The notes under the pieces were generated by a model that was not told where the DNA came from, ran no database searches, and worked only from the letters and a program-made list of their open reading frames with translations. From Litorilinea aerophila (lineage in GTDB: Bacteria; Chloroflexota; Anaerolineae; Caldilineales; Caldilineaceae), in assembly GCF_006569185.2 (NCBI RefSeq), contig NZ_VIGC02000011.1:1-64000 (forward strand): a stretch of DNA of 64,000 bases, read 5' to 3'. Shown piece after piece: positions 6,809 to 15,585 of the stretch. Numbering within the stretch: the stretch's first letter is position 1; every line of letters begins with the position of its first letter. Position numbers and translations under genes: made by a program.

Positions 6809-8683
6809 TCAAGGAGAGGCTGGCCGGATGACCAGAAGCTGCAGGGCGTAGCCGTCCAGGTGGAGGGCCAGGGGCAGGGAGCAGGCCTGGCGTTGGGCCG
6901 TGGCCGGATCCACCAGCCAGGCCTCCCCTGGCACGGCAACCTGCAGCCGAACCTTCAGCGGGGTGCCCGCTTCGTTGAAGAGCAGATAGACGTGGTACCC
7001 CTCTTTCACCACGTGGCGCACCCGCAGGTCCGGCGCCGGGCGATCCGGTATCACATCCGGCTCCACCAGGCGGTCGATCTGGGCGAGGAGGGCAGCGCCT
7101 GACTCGCCCGGATCCGCCGCCGGGTCATAGCGGATGAGGCGGCCGGCCCGTTCCAACTGGGCCAGGGCCGGTCGCGCCCGGGGATCCGGTTCGTGGGCCA
7201 GGATCAAGGCCCGGTAGTGCATCCCGGCCAGCTGTACGCCCGTCTCGTCCACCCGGGCATCTTCCCACAGGTGGCGCTCCTCCAGGTAGTTGAAATCCCG
7301 CTGATGTTGAAAACAGACTTTGGCCGGCTCCCAGGGTAGATAGTCGGCCGCCCCCAGGATGGCCAACTGGCAGACATGGCCGCTGTCGGTGTTGATCCAG
7401 GAGAGGCGCCGGCAGCGATCCGCGTAGGTGGCGAAGCGGTCCCACCAGGGGCTGTGGGGTCCCACGTCCGGCGGGCGCTCATCCCGTCGGGGCCCCCGCA
7501 CCGAGTAGTAGAAGGCGTGGGGGAAGAGCAGGTTCACCCCCCGCACGAAGCACCAGTCGGCCAGCCAGTTCATCTCCGCCCAGGTCAGCTCGTGGCCGTA
7601 GGCGCCGCAACACTCGTTGGCATTGCGCCGACGCCCCAGATGGATCATGGCCGAAGAGCTGCACTTGCCCTGGGTGGCCTGTTCCCCCTCCAGGGCGGAC
7701 GGGTGATCCGGCAAGACCCAACGCCAGACCAGATCCTGTCCGGGGATGTGGAAGTAGCGCAACGCGCCGATGTCGTCGGCCCGGGCCGGATGACCGGTCA
7801 GCGCCAGGCCATGGGCTTCACACCAGTCGTAGAGTTGCCGGTACCAGGTTTCTTCCATGCGCAGGGCGATGGCCTGTTCGTAGCGCCGGCGATGGTGGGC
7901 CGCGTCCGGCTCATCGTCGTACCAGAGGGCCGCCAGGTGCGGGGTGAAGTCCTCGCCCAGGATACGGTTGACGTGCTCCAGGATGCCAGTGGTGCCGGGC
8001 CAGATGCCCCGCTCCCGAGGGCGGCCCAGGGGGCTGGGCTCATCGGTGAAGATGGCCATGATGGGGTCCCCGAAGTAGCGGCCGAAATGCTGGGCGAAAC
8101 GGTCGTAGACCAGGGCCAAAAAGCAGCGAACCGCATCCGGGTTGAGCAGATCGGCGGCCGGGGGCGCATCCTCGTCCGGGCCCTCAGCGATAAAGTGCAG
8201 CCCCCGGATGGTGGCCTCTAACCGGCGGTCGATCACCGCCAGCCGCTCCCCGTTGCGCCGGGTCACCACCGCCACCAGGTTCTGGTCGGCGGCCAGTTCC
8301 GGCTCCTGGCCCGGCGCCAGCTCGATCTTGTCCAGACAACGGGTCTGGTAGGCGGGGTTGCTGACCACCACCTGCCCCGAGGCCGAACCCGAGGGGTACA
8401 TGCCCTCATCGTAGAGGATTACGTACATGCCCCGGCGTTGGGCCTCCTGGATGGCCACATGGTAGAAGTGGAGCAGCGCCTCGGACATGAAGCCCAGGTC
8501 CCGGGGGAGCCCCACCCGGGGATGGATCACGAAGCCGTGGACCCCATGGGCCTGGAAGTCGGCAATCTGCCGGCGGATCTCCGCCTCGTCCAGCCGGTCG
8601 TTCCAGAACCAGAAGGGCATTACGCTAAACTCCCGGGGCGGCTCCAGGAGGGTCTGCCAGAAGGACATGGACACCCGATCCAT
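6809..8683 (-). CDS. Glycoside hydrolase-like protein (GH106/alpha-L-rhamnosidase-like)
   Basis: A 624-residue cytoplasmic protein with no signal peptide. The N-terminal block MPFWFWNDRLDEAEI and the GVHGFVIHPRVGLP block resemble the start of GH106-type rhamnosidase proteins, followed by a TIM-barrel-like region with candidate acids in AIFTDEPSP and LYDEGMYPSG. The C-terminal ~150 residues look like a beta-rich accessory domain. Its ATG overlaps the stop of the upstream TIM-barrel gene by one base (TGATG), so the two are coupled and probably work on the same substrate. An L-rhamnonate dehydratase-like gene at 25172 makes a rhamnoside plausible, but specificity is inference. Confidence 0.65.
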   Translation of the reverse strand: MDRVSMSFWQTLLEPPREFSVMPFWFWNDRLDEAEIRRQIADFQAHGVHGFVIHPRVGLPRDLGFMSEALLHFYHVAIQEAQRRGMYVILYDEGMYPSGSASGQVVVSNPAYQTRCLDKIELAPGQEPELAADQNLVAVVTRRNGERLAVIDRRLEATIRGLHFIAEGPDEDAPPAADLLNPDAVRCFLALVYDRFAQHFGRYFGDPIMAIFTDEPSPLGRPRERGIWPGTTGILEHVNRILGEDFTPHLAALWYDDEPDAAHHRRRYEQAIALRMEETWYRQLYDWCEAHGLALTGHPARADDIGALRYFHIPGQDLVWRWVLPDHPSALEGEQATQGKCSSSAMIHLGRRRNANECCGAYGHELTWAEMNWLADWCFVRGVNLLFPHAFYYSVRGPRRDERPPDVGPHSPWWDRFATYADRCRRLSWINTDSGHVCQLAILGAADYLPWEPAKVCFQHQRDFNYLEERHLWEDARVDETGVQLAGMHYRALILAHEPDPRARPALAQLERAGRLIRYDPAADPGESGAALLAQIDRLVEPDVIPDRPAPDLRVRHVVKEGYHVYLLFNEAGTPLKVRLQVAVPGEAWLVDPATAQRQACSLPLALHLDGYALQLLVIRPASP

Positions 8684-9693
8684 CAGCCGGCCATCTCCTT
8701 GACCAGACGGAAGAAGGCCTGCTTGCGGGGGGTGGACAGGCCCCAGTTCACCGGGGGCGACTGGTAACCGTCCCGATAGTTGCTCTGGCCGGGGTCAAAG
8801 TAGCCCCAGGAGGCGTAGCGGGAGATGGCCGCGATGAAGTTGTTCCACGGCTTGTCGAAGTCGAAATGGTCGTCCTCGTTGAAGAGGATGGGCATGGGGC
8901 GATAGCCGGGCACCTGACGCGCCTCCTCCACCATGGCGGCAATCCGGTCGGGGTCGGAGACGCCGTTGCCGTGCATCAGAAGGAAATCGGAGACCCGCAC
9001 CACGTTTTCTCGGGGGATGCTGTTCCCTTTGTAGCTCACGCCCACCAGTAGCCTGCGGTCGCCGTCGCGGATGCTCCGGGCCCGTTCCACCAGCTCGTGA
9101 ACCCGGTGGGGCTGCAGAATTTCGTGCTCGTACTTGGGCACGTCGCACTCGTTGCAGATCTCCAACAGGACGTGCCGGTAGCCCCGGTCCAGCAGCCAGG
9201 TGACGGCGTTGTCCAGCGCCCGGATGACGGCCCGTTCGTCGGCCAGCCGTTCGTCCTGGCCGAAGTAGAAAAGCCCCACGATGGCCACCATCCCCAGCTC
9301 ATCCAGCCGATCCAGCACCCGCCGCATCCGGTCCAGGTAGTCGGGCTTGAGCTCCCCTTCTGCAGTGAAGGCGGTGTTGATCCAGGGCTGCTCCTTGCTG
9401 TAGCCTTCAGGGCTCCCGCCCTGGAAGTTGAGGGTCACGGCCAGCAGGCCATGCTCCCGGTAGATGGGGAGCGCGGCCAGAAACTCCTGGACGTTGCGCT
9501 CGGCGTCGTAGACGCCTGTGTCGGGATAGGCCCAGCGGTGGCGCGTCTCCGGGTTGGTGTCGTCGAAGGTGGCCTGCACCATGCGGCTGTTGAGCAGGAG
9601 CCCTTCGATGGGGTAGTCTCGATAGCTGCGGCCTTTGTAGGTTGGCTCCCCGTCGATGTAGAACCGATCATCGACAATGGTGACTTCGGTCAT
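8683..9693 (-). CDS. TIM-barrel glycoside hydrolase-like protein (GH5/clan A type)
   Basis: A 336-residue protein with no export signal. The segment LLEICNECDVP resembles the acid/base Asn-Glu motif of clan GH-A enzymes, and PILFNEDDHFDFD could hold the nucleophile Glu. Other clues are DYPIEGLLLNSRMV at the front and YASWGYFDPGQ near the end. The start at 9693 (MTEVTIV) has AGGAGCTGACC before it; 30 further in-frame codons upstream run into an inverted repeat and lack a ribosome site. It is coupled to the downstream gene by a TGATG overlap. It could be a non-catalytic or atypical glycosidase, so the family call is moderate. Confidence 0.6.
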   Translation of the reverse strand: MTEVTIVDDRFYIDGEPTYKGRSYRDYPIEGLLLNSRMVQATFDDTNPETRHRWAYPDTGVYDAERNVQEFLAALPIYREHGLLAVTLNFQGGSPEGYSKEQPWINTAFTAEGELKPDYLDRMRRVLDRLDELGMVAIVGLFYFGQDERLADERAVIRALDNAVTWLLDRGYRHVLLEICNECDVPKYEHEILQPHRVHELVERARSIRDGDRRLLVGVSYKGNSIPRENVVRVSDFLLMHGNGVSDPDRIAAMVEEARQVPGYRPMPILFNEDDHFDFDKPWNNFIAAISRYASWGYFDPGQSNYRDGYQSPPVNWGLSTPRKQAFFRLVKEMAG

Positions 9694-9726
9694 GGTCAGC
9701 TCCTTGGGGGTGTGGTGCGTGGTATG

Positions 9727-9782
9727 TGGTGCGTGGTGCGTCGATCTCATCCGAGGATGCGTGAGCGACGCACCACGCACCA
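9727..9782. repeat. 17-bp perfect inverted repeat
   Basis: The arms TGGTGCGTGGTGCGTCG (9727-9743) and its exact complement (9766-9782) flank a 22-base loop containing CCGAGGATGC. The repeat lies between the RraA-like gene and the TIM-barrel gene, just upstream of the latter's ribosome site. A related repeat occurs at 45437-45491. Confidence 0.8.
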
Positions 9783-9819
9783 TACTGCCTTCTGCCCGCT
9801 TCGGCTACGGCAGCCAGAA

Positions 9820-10566
9820 CTAGGCCTGGCCCTGCTGTTGGGCCTTGCGCCAGGCCTCATACTCGGCCCGGGCTTCCTCGGAGAGGGGATAATATTTGCG
9901 CAGGTCGCCGCCCTCGGCCAGGCGCATACGGGAGAAGTCCTCCCACTCCGCGTGTTCGCTGGCCTTCTTGAGCAGCTCCGGCGCCAGCTTGATGGGCACC
10001 ACCACCACGCCGTCGTCGTCGGCAACGATGATGTCGCCGGGCATCACCAGGGTATTGCCACAGGCAATGGGCACATTCACCGCGAAGGGGAAGATGTTGG
10101 TCTGGGTGTGGAAATTGGGGGTGGTGCCCCGCAGCCACAGGCCCAGCCCCAGGTCCTTGGCCCGGGGATAGTCCCGGATGCAGCCATCGATGACCACGCC
10201 GACGCCGCCTCGGCCCTTGAAGTAGGTCAGCATCATTTCGCCGAAGACGCCGCTGCCCATGTCGCCCCGGGCATCCACCACCACGATGTCGCCGGGCTGG
10301 GTGTGGTAGAGCACATGCCGGTGGAGCTGCTTCTCCGGGTCGGCGTATTCGTCCACGTTATAGAGGTCCTCCCGCTTGGGCATGAACTGCAGGGTCAGGG
10401 CGGGCCCCACCACCGTCTTCCCCGGGGTAAAGGAGACCGGTCCCCGAATCTGGGGATCACGAATGCCCAGGCGGGCGAGTTCGCCGCTGGCGGTGGCGCT
10501 GCCGATGTGGGCAAGCCCCTCGATCAACTCCTTGGGTGGGCGCTGAATGTCGGGTGTCTGGATCAT
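9820..10566 (-). CDS. RraA-like / demethylmenaquinone methyltransferase-like family protein
   Basis: A 248-residue protein of the RraA/HMG aldolase-like superfamily. Typical blocks are IGSATASGELARLG, QPGDIVVVDARGD, GVVIDGCIRDYP and VMPGDIIVADDDGVVVVP. In the class II aldolase branch (4-hydroxy-4-methyl-2-oxoglutarate aldolase) the Asp-rich GDIIVADDDGV block and the DGCIRD Arg/Asp support oxaloacetate or HMG cleavage. Database names such as 'demethylmenaquinone methyltransferase' for this family are historical. The start at 10566 (MIQTPDIQ) follows AGAGGAAGCATCCC; 58 extra upstream codons look non-coding. Its neighbours suggest a pyruvate-forming role in sugar-acid catabolism (inference). Confidence 0.8.
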   Translation of the reverse strand: MIQTPDIQRPPKELIEGLAHIGSATASGELARLGIRDPQIRGPVSFTPGKTVVGPALTLQFMPKREDLYNVDEYADPEKQLHRHVLYHTQPGDIVVVDARGDMGSGVFGEMMLTYFKGRGGVGVVIDGCIRDYPRAKDLGLGLWLRGTTPNFHTQTNIFPFAVNVPIACGNTLVMPGDIIVADDDGVVVVPIKLAPELLKKASEHAEWEDFSRMRLAEGGDLRKYYPLSEEARAEYEAWRKAQQQGQA

Positions 10567-10739
10567 GGGATGCTTCCTCTCTAGGGTTTGTTGATTCAAG
10601 GTGACTGGAAGGTGCTTGTTGAGTGCAGAGGAATGGGGGGCGACAGGGGTGAAATCACCCCTGTTCATTTTAACGGATCCACCGCCGACCGGCCGAAATT
10701 GGCATCCCATGGAATCGCGGCTGGCCGGGGCCGCCGGCA

Positions 10740-12191
10740 CTATCGTCGGCGACGCCGCCGGCCCCGGGAACGGGAGCGGGAGCGTTGTGGCTGGGGCGGG
10801 GACTCATCTTCGGGCTGGGGCGGCGGCGCATGGAGGAGCTGCTGGTAGTAATCGTCCAACAGCATGGCGATGATGGCCGACTCGTCCTCGTTTTCCGCCA
10901 GGGCACGGGCCAGGGGAATGAAGCGGCGGCTCCGCTCTGCCTGAAGTTTATCTCGGGTGCGCAGGCGGGCCTCCAGCATGGCGGTGAGTCGCTCGGAGAC
11001 CACCGCTTCCACATCCTCGTCGGTGGGCAGGGGGCGCTCCTCCAGCTCGATGCCGTAGCGCTTGGCGATGCGATCCAACAGGCGCTTCTGGGGGCGGTCC
11101 ACCAGGGTGATGGCGACGCCGGTGGCGCCGGCCCGGCCTGTGCGGCCAGCCCGGTGGATATAGCTTTCCATATCCTCCGGCGGCTCAAACTGGATCACAT
11201 GGGAGAGCTCCGGGATGTCCAGGCCCCGCGCGGCCACGTCGGTGGCCACCAGGAAACGCAATGTGCCTGCACGCACCCGGGCCAACACCCGCTCCCGCTC
11301 CTTCTGGGAGAGGTCGGCGCTCAGCTCGTCCGCGTCGTAGCCAAAGCGCTGGAGCACCACCGTCACAAAATGGACGTGCACTTTGGTGTTGCAGAAGATG
11401 ATGGCCGATGCGGGGTTTTCCACCTCTATGATGCGCACCAGGCTCCGCTCCCGCCCCATGTCCGGCACCAGATAGAAAATATGGTCCGTATCGGTGACGT
11501 GCACATGGTCGCGGCTGAGGGAGAGGAACTCCGGATTGCGCAGGAATTGATGGGCCGTGCGCATGACGGAAGCCGGGAAGGTGGCGGAGAACATGCTGGC
11601 GTGGATCTCGCCCTCGGGGAGATAGCGCTGCACTTCCCGCATGTCCGGGTAAAAGCCCATGGAAAGCATCCGGTCGGCCTCGTCGAAGACCAGCATACGC
11701 AGCTGATCCAGGGAAAAGGTACGCCGGAGCAAATGGTCGAGGATGCGTCCCGGCGTCCCCACCACGACCTGGGCGCCCGCCTTCAGGGCCTCGATCTGGG
11801 GGCCGTAGCCCACGCCGCCATAGACGGCCACGGTGCGCAGGCCGCTTTCGGCAAAGAGGACTTCCGCCTCCCGGGCGACCTGACGGGCCAGTTCCCGGGT
11901 GGGGACCAGGATCAGAGCCTGGCAATGGTGCTGGGCCGGATCCAGCCGCTCCAGCATGGGCAGCAGGAAGGCGCCGGTCTTGCCGCTGCCGGTACGGGCC
12001 TGGACCATGGCATCCCGGCCCGCGAGCAGGTAGGGGATGGCCCGGGCCTGGACTGGGGTCAGGCTTGTCCAGCCGGCCCGGGCTACAGCAGCTCGCAGCG
12101 TCTCTGGCAGATCGTCCAGGCCCACTTCGGCCAGGGTGTTTTGTGACTGGGGTTGGGAATGGCTTTCGGAATGATTTTCAGGGTAATTCAA
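10740..12191 (-). CDS. DEAD-box RNA helicase
   Basis: An ATP-dependent RNA helicase of about 483 residues. All core motifs are visible in order: Q motif (LTPVQARAIP), I (ARTGSGKT), Ia (PTRELA), Ib (TPGR), II (DEAD), III (SAT), IV (IIFCNTK), V (ATDVAARGLD) and VI (HRAGRTGR). The C terminus is a basic Arg/Ser tail likely to bind RNA. There is no ATG before the Q motif. The best initiator is TTG at 12191 with GGAG 11 bases upstream, though a start further upstream in the same frame is possible. It probably acts in ribosome assembly or mRNA turnover. A weak hairpin, CTTCCCC/GGGGAAG at 12242-12258, lies in the leader. Confidence 0.9.
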   Translation of the reverse strand: MNYPENHSESHSQPQSQNTLAEVGLDDLPETLRAAVARAGWTSLTPVQARAIPYLLAGRDAMVQARTGSGKTGAFLLPMLERLDPAQHHCQALILVPTRELARQVAREAEVLFAESGLRTVAVYGGVGYGPQIEALKAGAQVVVGTPGRILDHLLRRTFSLDQLRMLVFDEADRMLSMGFYPDMREVQRYLPEGEIHASMFSATFPASVMRTAHQFLRNPEFLSLSRDHVHVTDTDHIFYLVPDMGRERSLVRIIEVENPASAIIFCNTKVHVHFVTVVLQRFGYDADELSADLSQKERERVLARVRAGTLRFLVATDVAARGLDIPELSHVIQFEPPEDMESYIHRAGRTGRAGATGVAITLVDRPQKRLLDRIAKRYGIELEERPLPTDEDVEAVVSERLTAMLEARLRTRDKLQAERSRRFIPLARALAENEDESAIIAMLLDDYYQQLLHAPPPQPEDESPPQPQRSRSRSRGRRRRRR

Positions 12192-12300
12192 GTTCGACTT
12201 GTCTCCAAACGATTTGTACGTTGTTCTATCTTCCGTTCTATCTTCCCCAAGGGGGAAGGTATCACGGGCCGTAAACGATTCAACCTTTGCCCAAGGGCGG

Positions 12301-13122
12301 TCACAGGTTGATGTTCTCCATCTTACCCGCGGCGGGCACTTCCTGCAAGGCAGCCTTGATGGCGTCCAGATCCTGGCGCAGGGCTCCCCGGAAGGCCGCA
12401 ATGTCCATGGAGTGGACGATCAGGTTGGCGCCCATCCGGGCCCAACGGATCTCCTGCTCCAGGCCGCCGGCGTAGACCACGTGGATGCCGGCGCCGATCT
12501 GGCGGGCCCGGGCTTTCTGGATGATGGTGTCCACCGCGTCGATGAAGCGGGGATGCTGATACTGTTCTGGGATGCCCAGGCTGCAGGAGAGGTCGTGGGG
12601 GCCGATGAGGACCCCATCCAACCCATCCACCGCCAGGATTTCGTCCAGGGCTTCCAGGGCGGGCACACTCTCGATGTTGACGATGGCCACGTTGCCGGCG
12701 TTGCGCTCAGCCAGGTACTCCGCCAGCTCCGGCTCCAGAGGAACCTGGCCGATGAGGGCCTGGTGAAGCTTTTGCCCCTTCAGGGGTCGGTACTTCACGG
12801 CCCCCACAATCTGCCGCACCTGATCCGGCGTCTCCACGTAGGGGGCAATCACGCCCTGGGCGCCACCGTCCAGCACCATGGCAGCCTGGTAGGGATCCGG
12901 ACTGGGGATACGTACGATGGGGACCACGCCGGTGGCGGCGTAGAGCTGGCACATCCACGAAAGTTGGGAGCGATTCTGCTGGATGTGCTCGGTGTCGATA
13001 AAGGCGAAGTCCAGGCCGATGGCTTTGCAGACCGCGGGCCATCGGGGAGACACGGCCACGATCATGGTGCCGTAGACCCGGTCGCCCCGGTGGAGCCGTT
13101 CGCGAAGTTCTTTGCCGTTCAT
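12301..13122 (-). CDS. HpcH/HpaI family aldolase (2-keto-3-deoxy sugar acid type)
   Basis: A class II pyruvate aldolase of about 273 residues. Expected active-site elements are seen: FIDTEH (base His), VRIPSPDPY (Arg that holds pyruvate), VNIESVPALE (metal Glu) and IGPHDLSCSLG (metal Asp). Relatives (RhmA, GarL, HpcH) cleave 2-keto-3-deoxy sugar acids to pyruvate and an aldehyde. The start at 13122 is the ATG of MNGKEL; an in-frame GTG at 13167 would add a polar extension. It is directly downstream of an enolase-superfamily dehydratase gene, the natural supplier of its substrate, so the two likely perform consecutive steps. The exact sugar is unknown. Confidence 0.88.
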   Translation of the reverse strand: MNGKELRERLHRGDRVYGTMIVAVSPRWPAVCKAIGLDFAFIDTEHIQQNRSQLSWMCQLYAATGVVPIVRIPSPDPYQAAMVLDGGAQGVIAPYVETPDQVRQIVGAVKYRPLKGQKLHQALIGQVPLEPELAEYLAERNAGNVAIVNIESVPALEALDEILAVDGLDGVLIGPHDLSCSLGIPEQYQHPRFIDAVDTIIQKARARQIGAGIHVVYAGGLEQEIRWARMGANLIVHSMDIAAFRGALRQDLDAIKAALQEVPAAGKMENINL

Positions 13123-13215
13123 ATTCCTGAGCGTCTCTCGTTTCTTCTTGCTGGTGTGGTCTTCCACTTGCTGGTGTGGATAGTGGGTCGGTCCAGTCGG
13201 CCACGTGGGACAGGG

Positions 13216-14406
13216 TCAATCAAAGAAGTCCTCATCCCCAGGCGGCAGGTAGGGGCGGGCGGCCTCGGGGTTGATGTCCACACCCAGGCCTGGTCGATCC
13301 CAGACTTCGATGAAGCCATCTTTAACGATGGGGTTGGGCAGCCCTTCCACAATGTCGTACCACCACGGGGGATTGCCCACCGGATACTCGAAGGCGATGT
13401 AGTTGTCGGGGAGGGTAGCCGCCACCTGGACCAGCGCAGCCAGGCCGATGAGGCCGTCGCCTGTGCCATGGGGCGCCATGAGGATACCGTGGAGATCCGC
13501 ATACTCGGCCACCCATTTCAGTTCAGCCAGGCCGCCGACATCGCACGGGTCCGGGCCGATGATATCGACTGCGCGCTTTTCGATCAGGTCCATGAAATTT
13601 TGGCGCAGGTAGATCTGCTCACCGGTGTGGATGGGCGTGGAGGTGCTTTGGGTCACGTCCCGGTAGAGGTCGGCCAGGACGTAGGGGGTGTAATCGCCGG
13701 TGATGAGATCTTCCAGCCACATGACGTTCAGGGGTTCCAGGGCCTTGGCCAGGCGGATGGCGTCGGGCACAGTCCAGCCGGGGCCACAGTCCAGGGCCAG
13801 GCCCACCTCGTCGCCCAGGACATCCTTCATGGCCTCCACGCAGGCGATGACATGTTTCAGCCCTCGCTCGGTGAGGAGGCCCCGGTTGGGGTGCCGCCCT
13901 CCGCCCCGAAACTCGCCGTAGAAGAAGTCGGGCACTTCCCGGGGCATGGGGCTGTGGAAGCCGATGCCCTGTTTGATGATGGTGAAGCCTTCTGGAGCTG
14001 CCTTCATCCTGGCCATGTTCTCCGCGTAGTCCTCGGGGGAGTAGCCGTTCATGGGGAAGCGGACGGCCCCGTTGTAGACCCGCACCCGATCCCGCACCTT
14101 GCCGCCCAGGAGCTTGTAGATGGGCAACCCGGCGGCCTTGCCCGCGATGTCCCACAGGGCGATCTCGATGGCGCTGACTGCGCTGCCCCAGGGCTTGAAG
14201 CTGGCCATGCGGCGGATGCGCTGCATGACCCGCTCCACGTTGGTGGGATCTTCGCCGACGATGAGGTCCTTGTAGAAGAGTACGTGGGGTTTGATGTAGG
14301 GCTTGTAGGATTCCACCGGGCCCAGGCCACTGATCCCTTCGTCGGTGGTGACGCGGACCACAGGGGTTTGTCCCAGGACAGTACATTTCAGATCGGTGAT
14401 TTTCAT
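13216..14406 (-). CDS. Mandelate racemase/muconate lactonizing enzyme family sugar-acid dehydratase
   Basis: A 396-residue enolase-superfamily enzyme of the D-galactonate/mannonate dehydratase-like branch. The N-terminal capping domain runs to about residue 120 and the barrel carries the metal ligands: Asp in LALDCGPGW, Glu in WLEDLI and Glu in HTGEQIY. A general-acid His lies in MAPHGTGDG. Full family length (about 380-400) argues for an intact enzyme. It dehydrates an aldonate to its 2-keto-3-deoxy form in related pathways. The gene starts with ATG and is followed after about 90 bases by the HpcH-type aldolase. The substrate is not assignable by eye. Confidence 0.85.
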   Translation of the reverse strand: MKITDLKCTVLGQTPVVRVTTDEGISGLGPVESYKPYIKPHVLFYKDLIVGEDPTNVERVMQRIRRMASFKPWGSAVSAIEIALWDIAGKAAGLPIYKLLGGKVRDRVRVYNGAVRFPMNGYSPEDYAENMARMKAAPEGFTIIKQGIGFHSPMPREVPDFFYGEFRGGGRHPNRGLLTERGLKHVIACVEAMKDVLGDEVGLALDCGPGWTVPDAIRLAKALEPLNVMWLEDLITGDYTPYVLADLYRDVTQSTSTPIHTGEQIYLRQNFMDLIEKRAVDIIGPDPCDVGGLAELKWVAEYADLHGILMAPHGTGDGLIGLAALVQVAATLPDNYIAFEYPVGNPPWWYDIVEGLPNPIVKDGFIEVWDRPGLGVDINPEAARPYLPPGDEDFFD

Positions 14407-14470
14407 GGGTGAACGCTCCCTTGGTGCCGGGGTGAAATGGGTGGGTAGATGGGTAGCATGGGATGGACCC

Positions 14471-14983
14471 TCAGCCGCGACCGATCCAGGCCAGCTCCAG
14501 GTTGGCGGCTGTGCCCAGCCGTTCGTACAACTCGCCGGTATGGTGTTGAAGGTGGCGCAGGTTGTAAAACTGAAGTTCCAGCTTGTTCATGGGGAGCCAG
14601 TGGAAGCCGGAGGGCGCCTGCCAATCCAGGGCGGCGAGCCACCCGCCAAGCTGTTGCCGGCAAAAGGCCAGGTAGGCCAACACCTCCTCCACCGCATAGG
14701 GCTGTGGTGCCCTGCCCTCCTCGCCAGCAGCGGCGGATCCCATGGCGTGGGAGTCGGCCCGATGACCAGGCCAGGGTACGAAATCGTCCTCAGACGGCTG
14801 CAGGTAGAGGTGGGTATAGAAGAGGGCGTGGTAGGCAACCTGCCAGAAGCGATTGGCGTAGGTGGCGTCATCCCAGAGGAACGCCGGGCAGCGCTGAACA
14901 GCCTGTTGGAGCATCTGGAGCGCGGCCAGATATTGGGACGCGAGCACGGCCTGGGTGTCGGGCTCGTGGGTGGAGATAGCCAT
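14471..14983 (-). CDS. DinB-like four-helix protein
   Basis: A 170-residue protein that resembles DinB/YfiT-like metal-binding four-helix bundles. The three potential metal-binding His are in QVAYHALFYTHLYL and in NLRHLQHHTGELYERLG near the C terminus. Members include bacillithiol or mycothiol S-transferases and many uncharacterised proteins. The start at 14983 (MAISTHE) has GGAGG four bases upstream; a further in-frame Met at 15040 has no such site. It lies downstream of an unrelated membrane protein gene and needs no functional link to it. Biochemical function is unknown. Confidence 0.75.
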   Translation of the reverse strand: MAISTHEPDTQAVLASQYLAALQMLQQAVQRCPAFLWDDATYANRFWQVAYHALFYTHLYLQPSEDDFVPWPGHRADSHAMGSAAAGEEGRAPQPYAVEEVLAYLAFCRQQLGGWLAALDWQAPSGFHWLPMNKLELQFYNLRHLQHHTGELYERLGTAANLELAWIGRG

Positions 14984-15096
14984 GGTTCCTCCGTGGAAAT
15001 CGCTGGGTGGTGCTGGGGTGCACAGGGCCGGCCTGCCCAATTATAACAGGGGATTGCCCAGGTGGGGAACTATGGACCCCCTGGAATGGTTGTGCT

Positions 15097-15462
15097 CTAC
15101 CGCTGCCCCCACAGCCAGAGCACCCGCGGGGCCATCAGCAGATAGTCGATGACCACGGCGACGAGGAACCCCGCGGCCAGCCCCCGGGCCCCTGTGGCGG
15201 CCAGCGCCCAGGCCGCTGCCCCCAGGATCACCCACTCAATTCCAAGCCGGAGAGGGCCTGGGACCGGGATCAGGGCCGGACCGGGGTCGTTGGGAACCCG
15301 CAGGACGGCCCAGATCACGGCGGCCAACACAGGCAGGCCCACCCCCAACGCCAGCCTGGCCAGCAGGTGATCGCCGGTCTGAAATCCCCAATATACCAGC
15401 GCAGTCAACGCAAGCAGCTCCAGCACAAAGTGAAGCCCTAACCCCAACGTAACAGTGGTCAT
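15097..15462 (-). CDS. DUF2568 (YrdB-like) integral membrane protein
   Basis: A 121-residue protein with four predicted membrane segments (about residues 5-25, 33-52, 68-90 and 93-112) and a short, basic C terminus. The length, the N-terminal TLGLHFVLELLALTALVYWG and the PGPLRLGIEWVILG stretch fit the small YrdB/DUF2568 family. Function is unknown for the family. It is followed by the DinB-like gene after about 110 bases. The upstream gap 15463-15585 contains only short repeats (agtcc and cagatt types) and no gene. Confidence 0.7.
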   Translation of the reverse strand: MTTVTLGLGLHFVLELLALTALVYWGFQTGDHLLARLALGVGLPVLAAVIWAVLRVPNDPGPALIPVPGPLRLGIEWVILGAAAWALAATGARGLAAGFLVAVVIDYLLMAPRVLWLWGQR

Positions 15463-15585
15463 TTTCTCCTCCCCGTAGCAAAGTCCTGAGTCCGAAGTCC
15501 TGGTCCTAATTCCCCACCACTCAGCCGTTCATCAAGGGGTTTACTCCAGAAAGCCCAGATTTCACCAGATTCGCCAGAAGAGCCA

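Noticed and set aside
12199-14412. A 737-codon plus-strand frame opposite the aldolase and dehydratase genes
   Set aside because: Antisense to two well-supported enzymes with complete motifs; no ribosome site and low-complexity composition.
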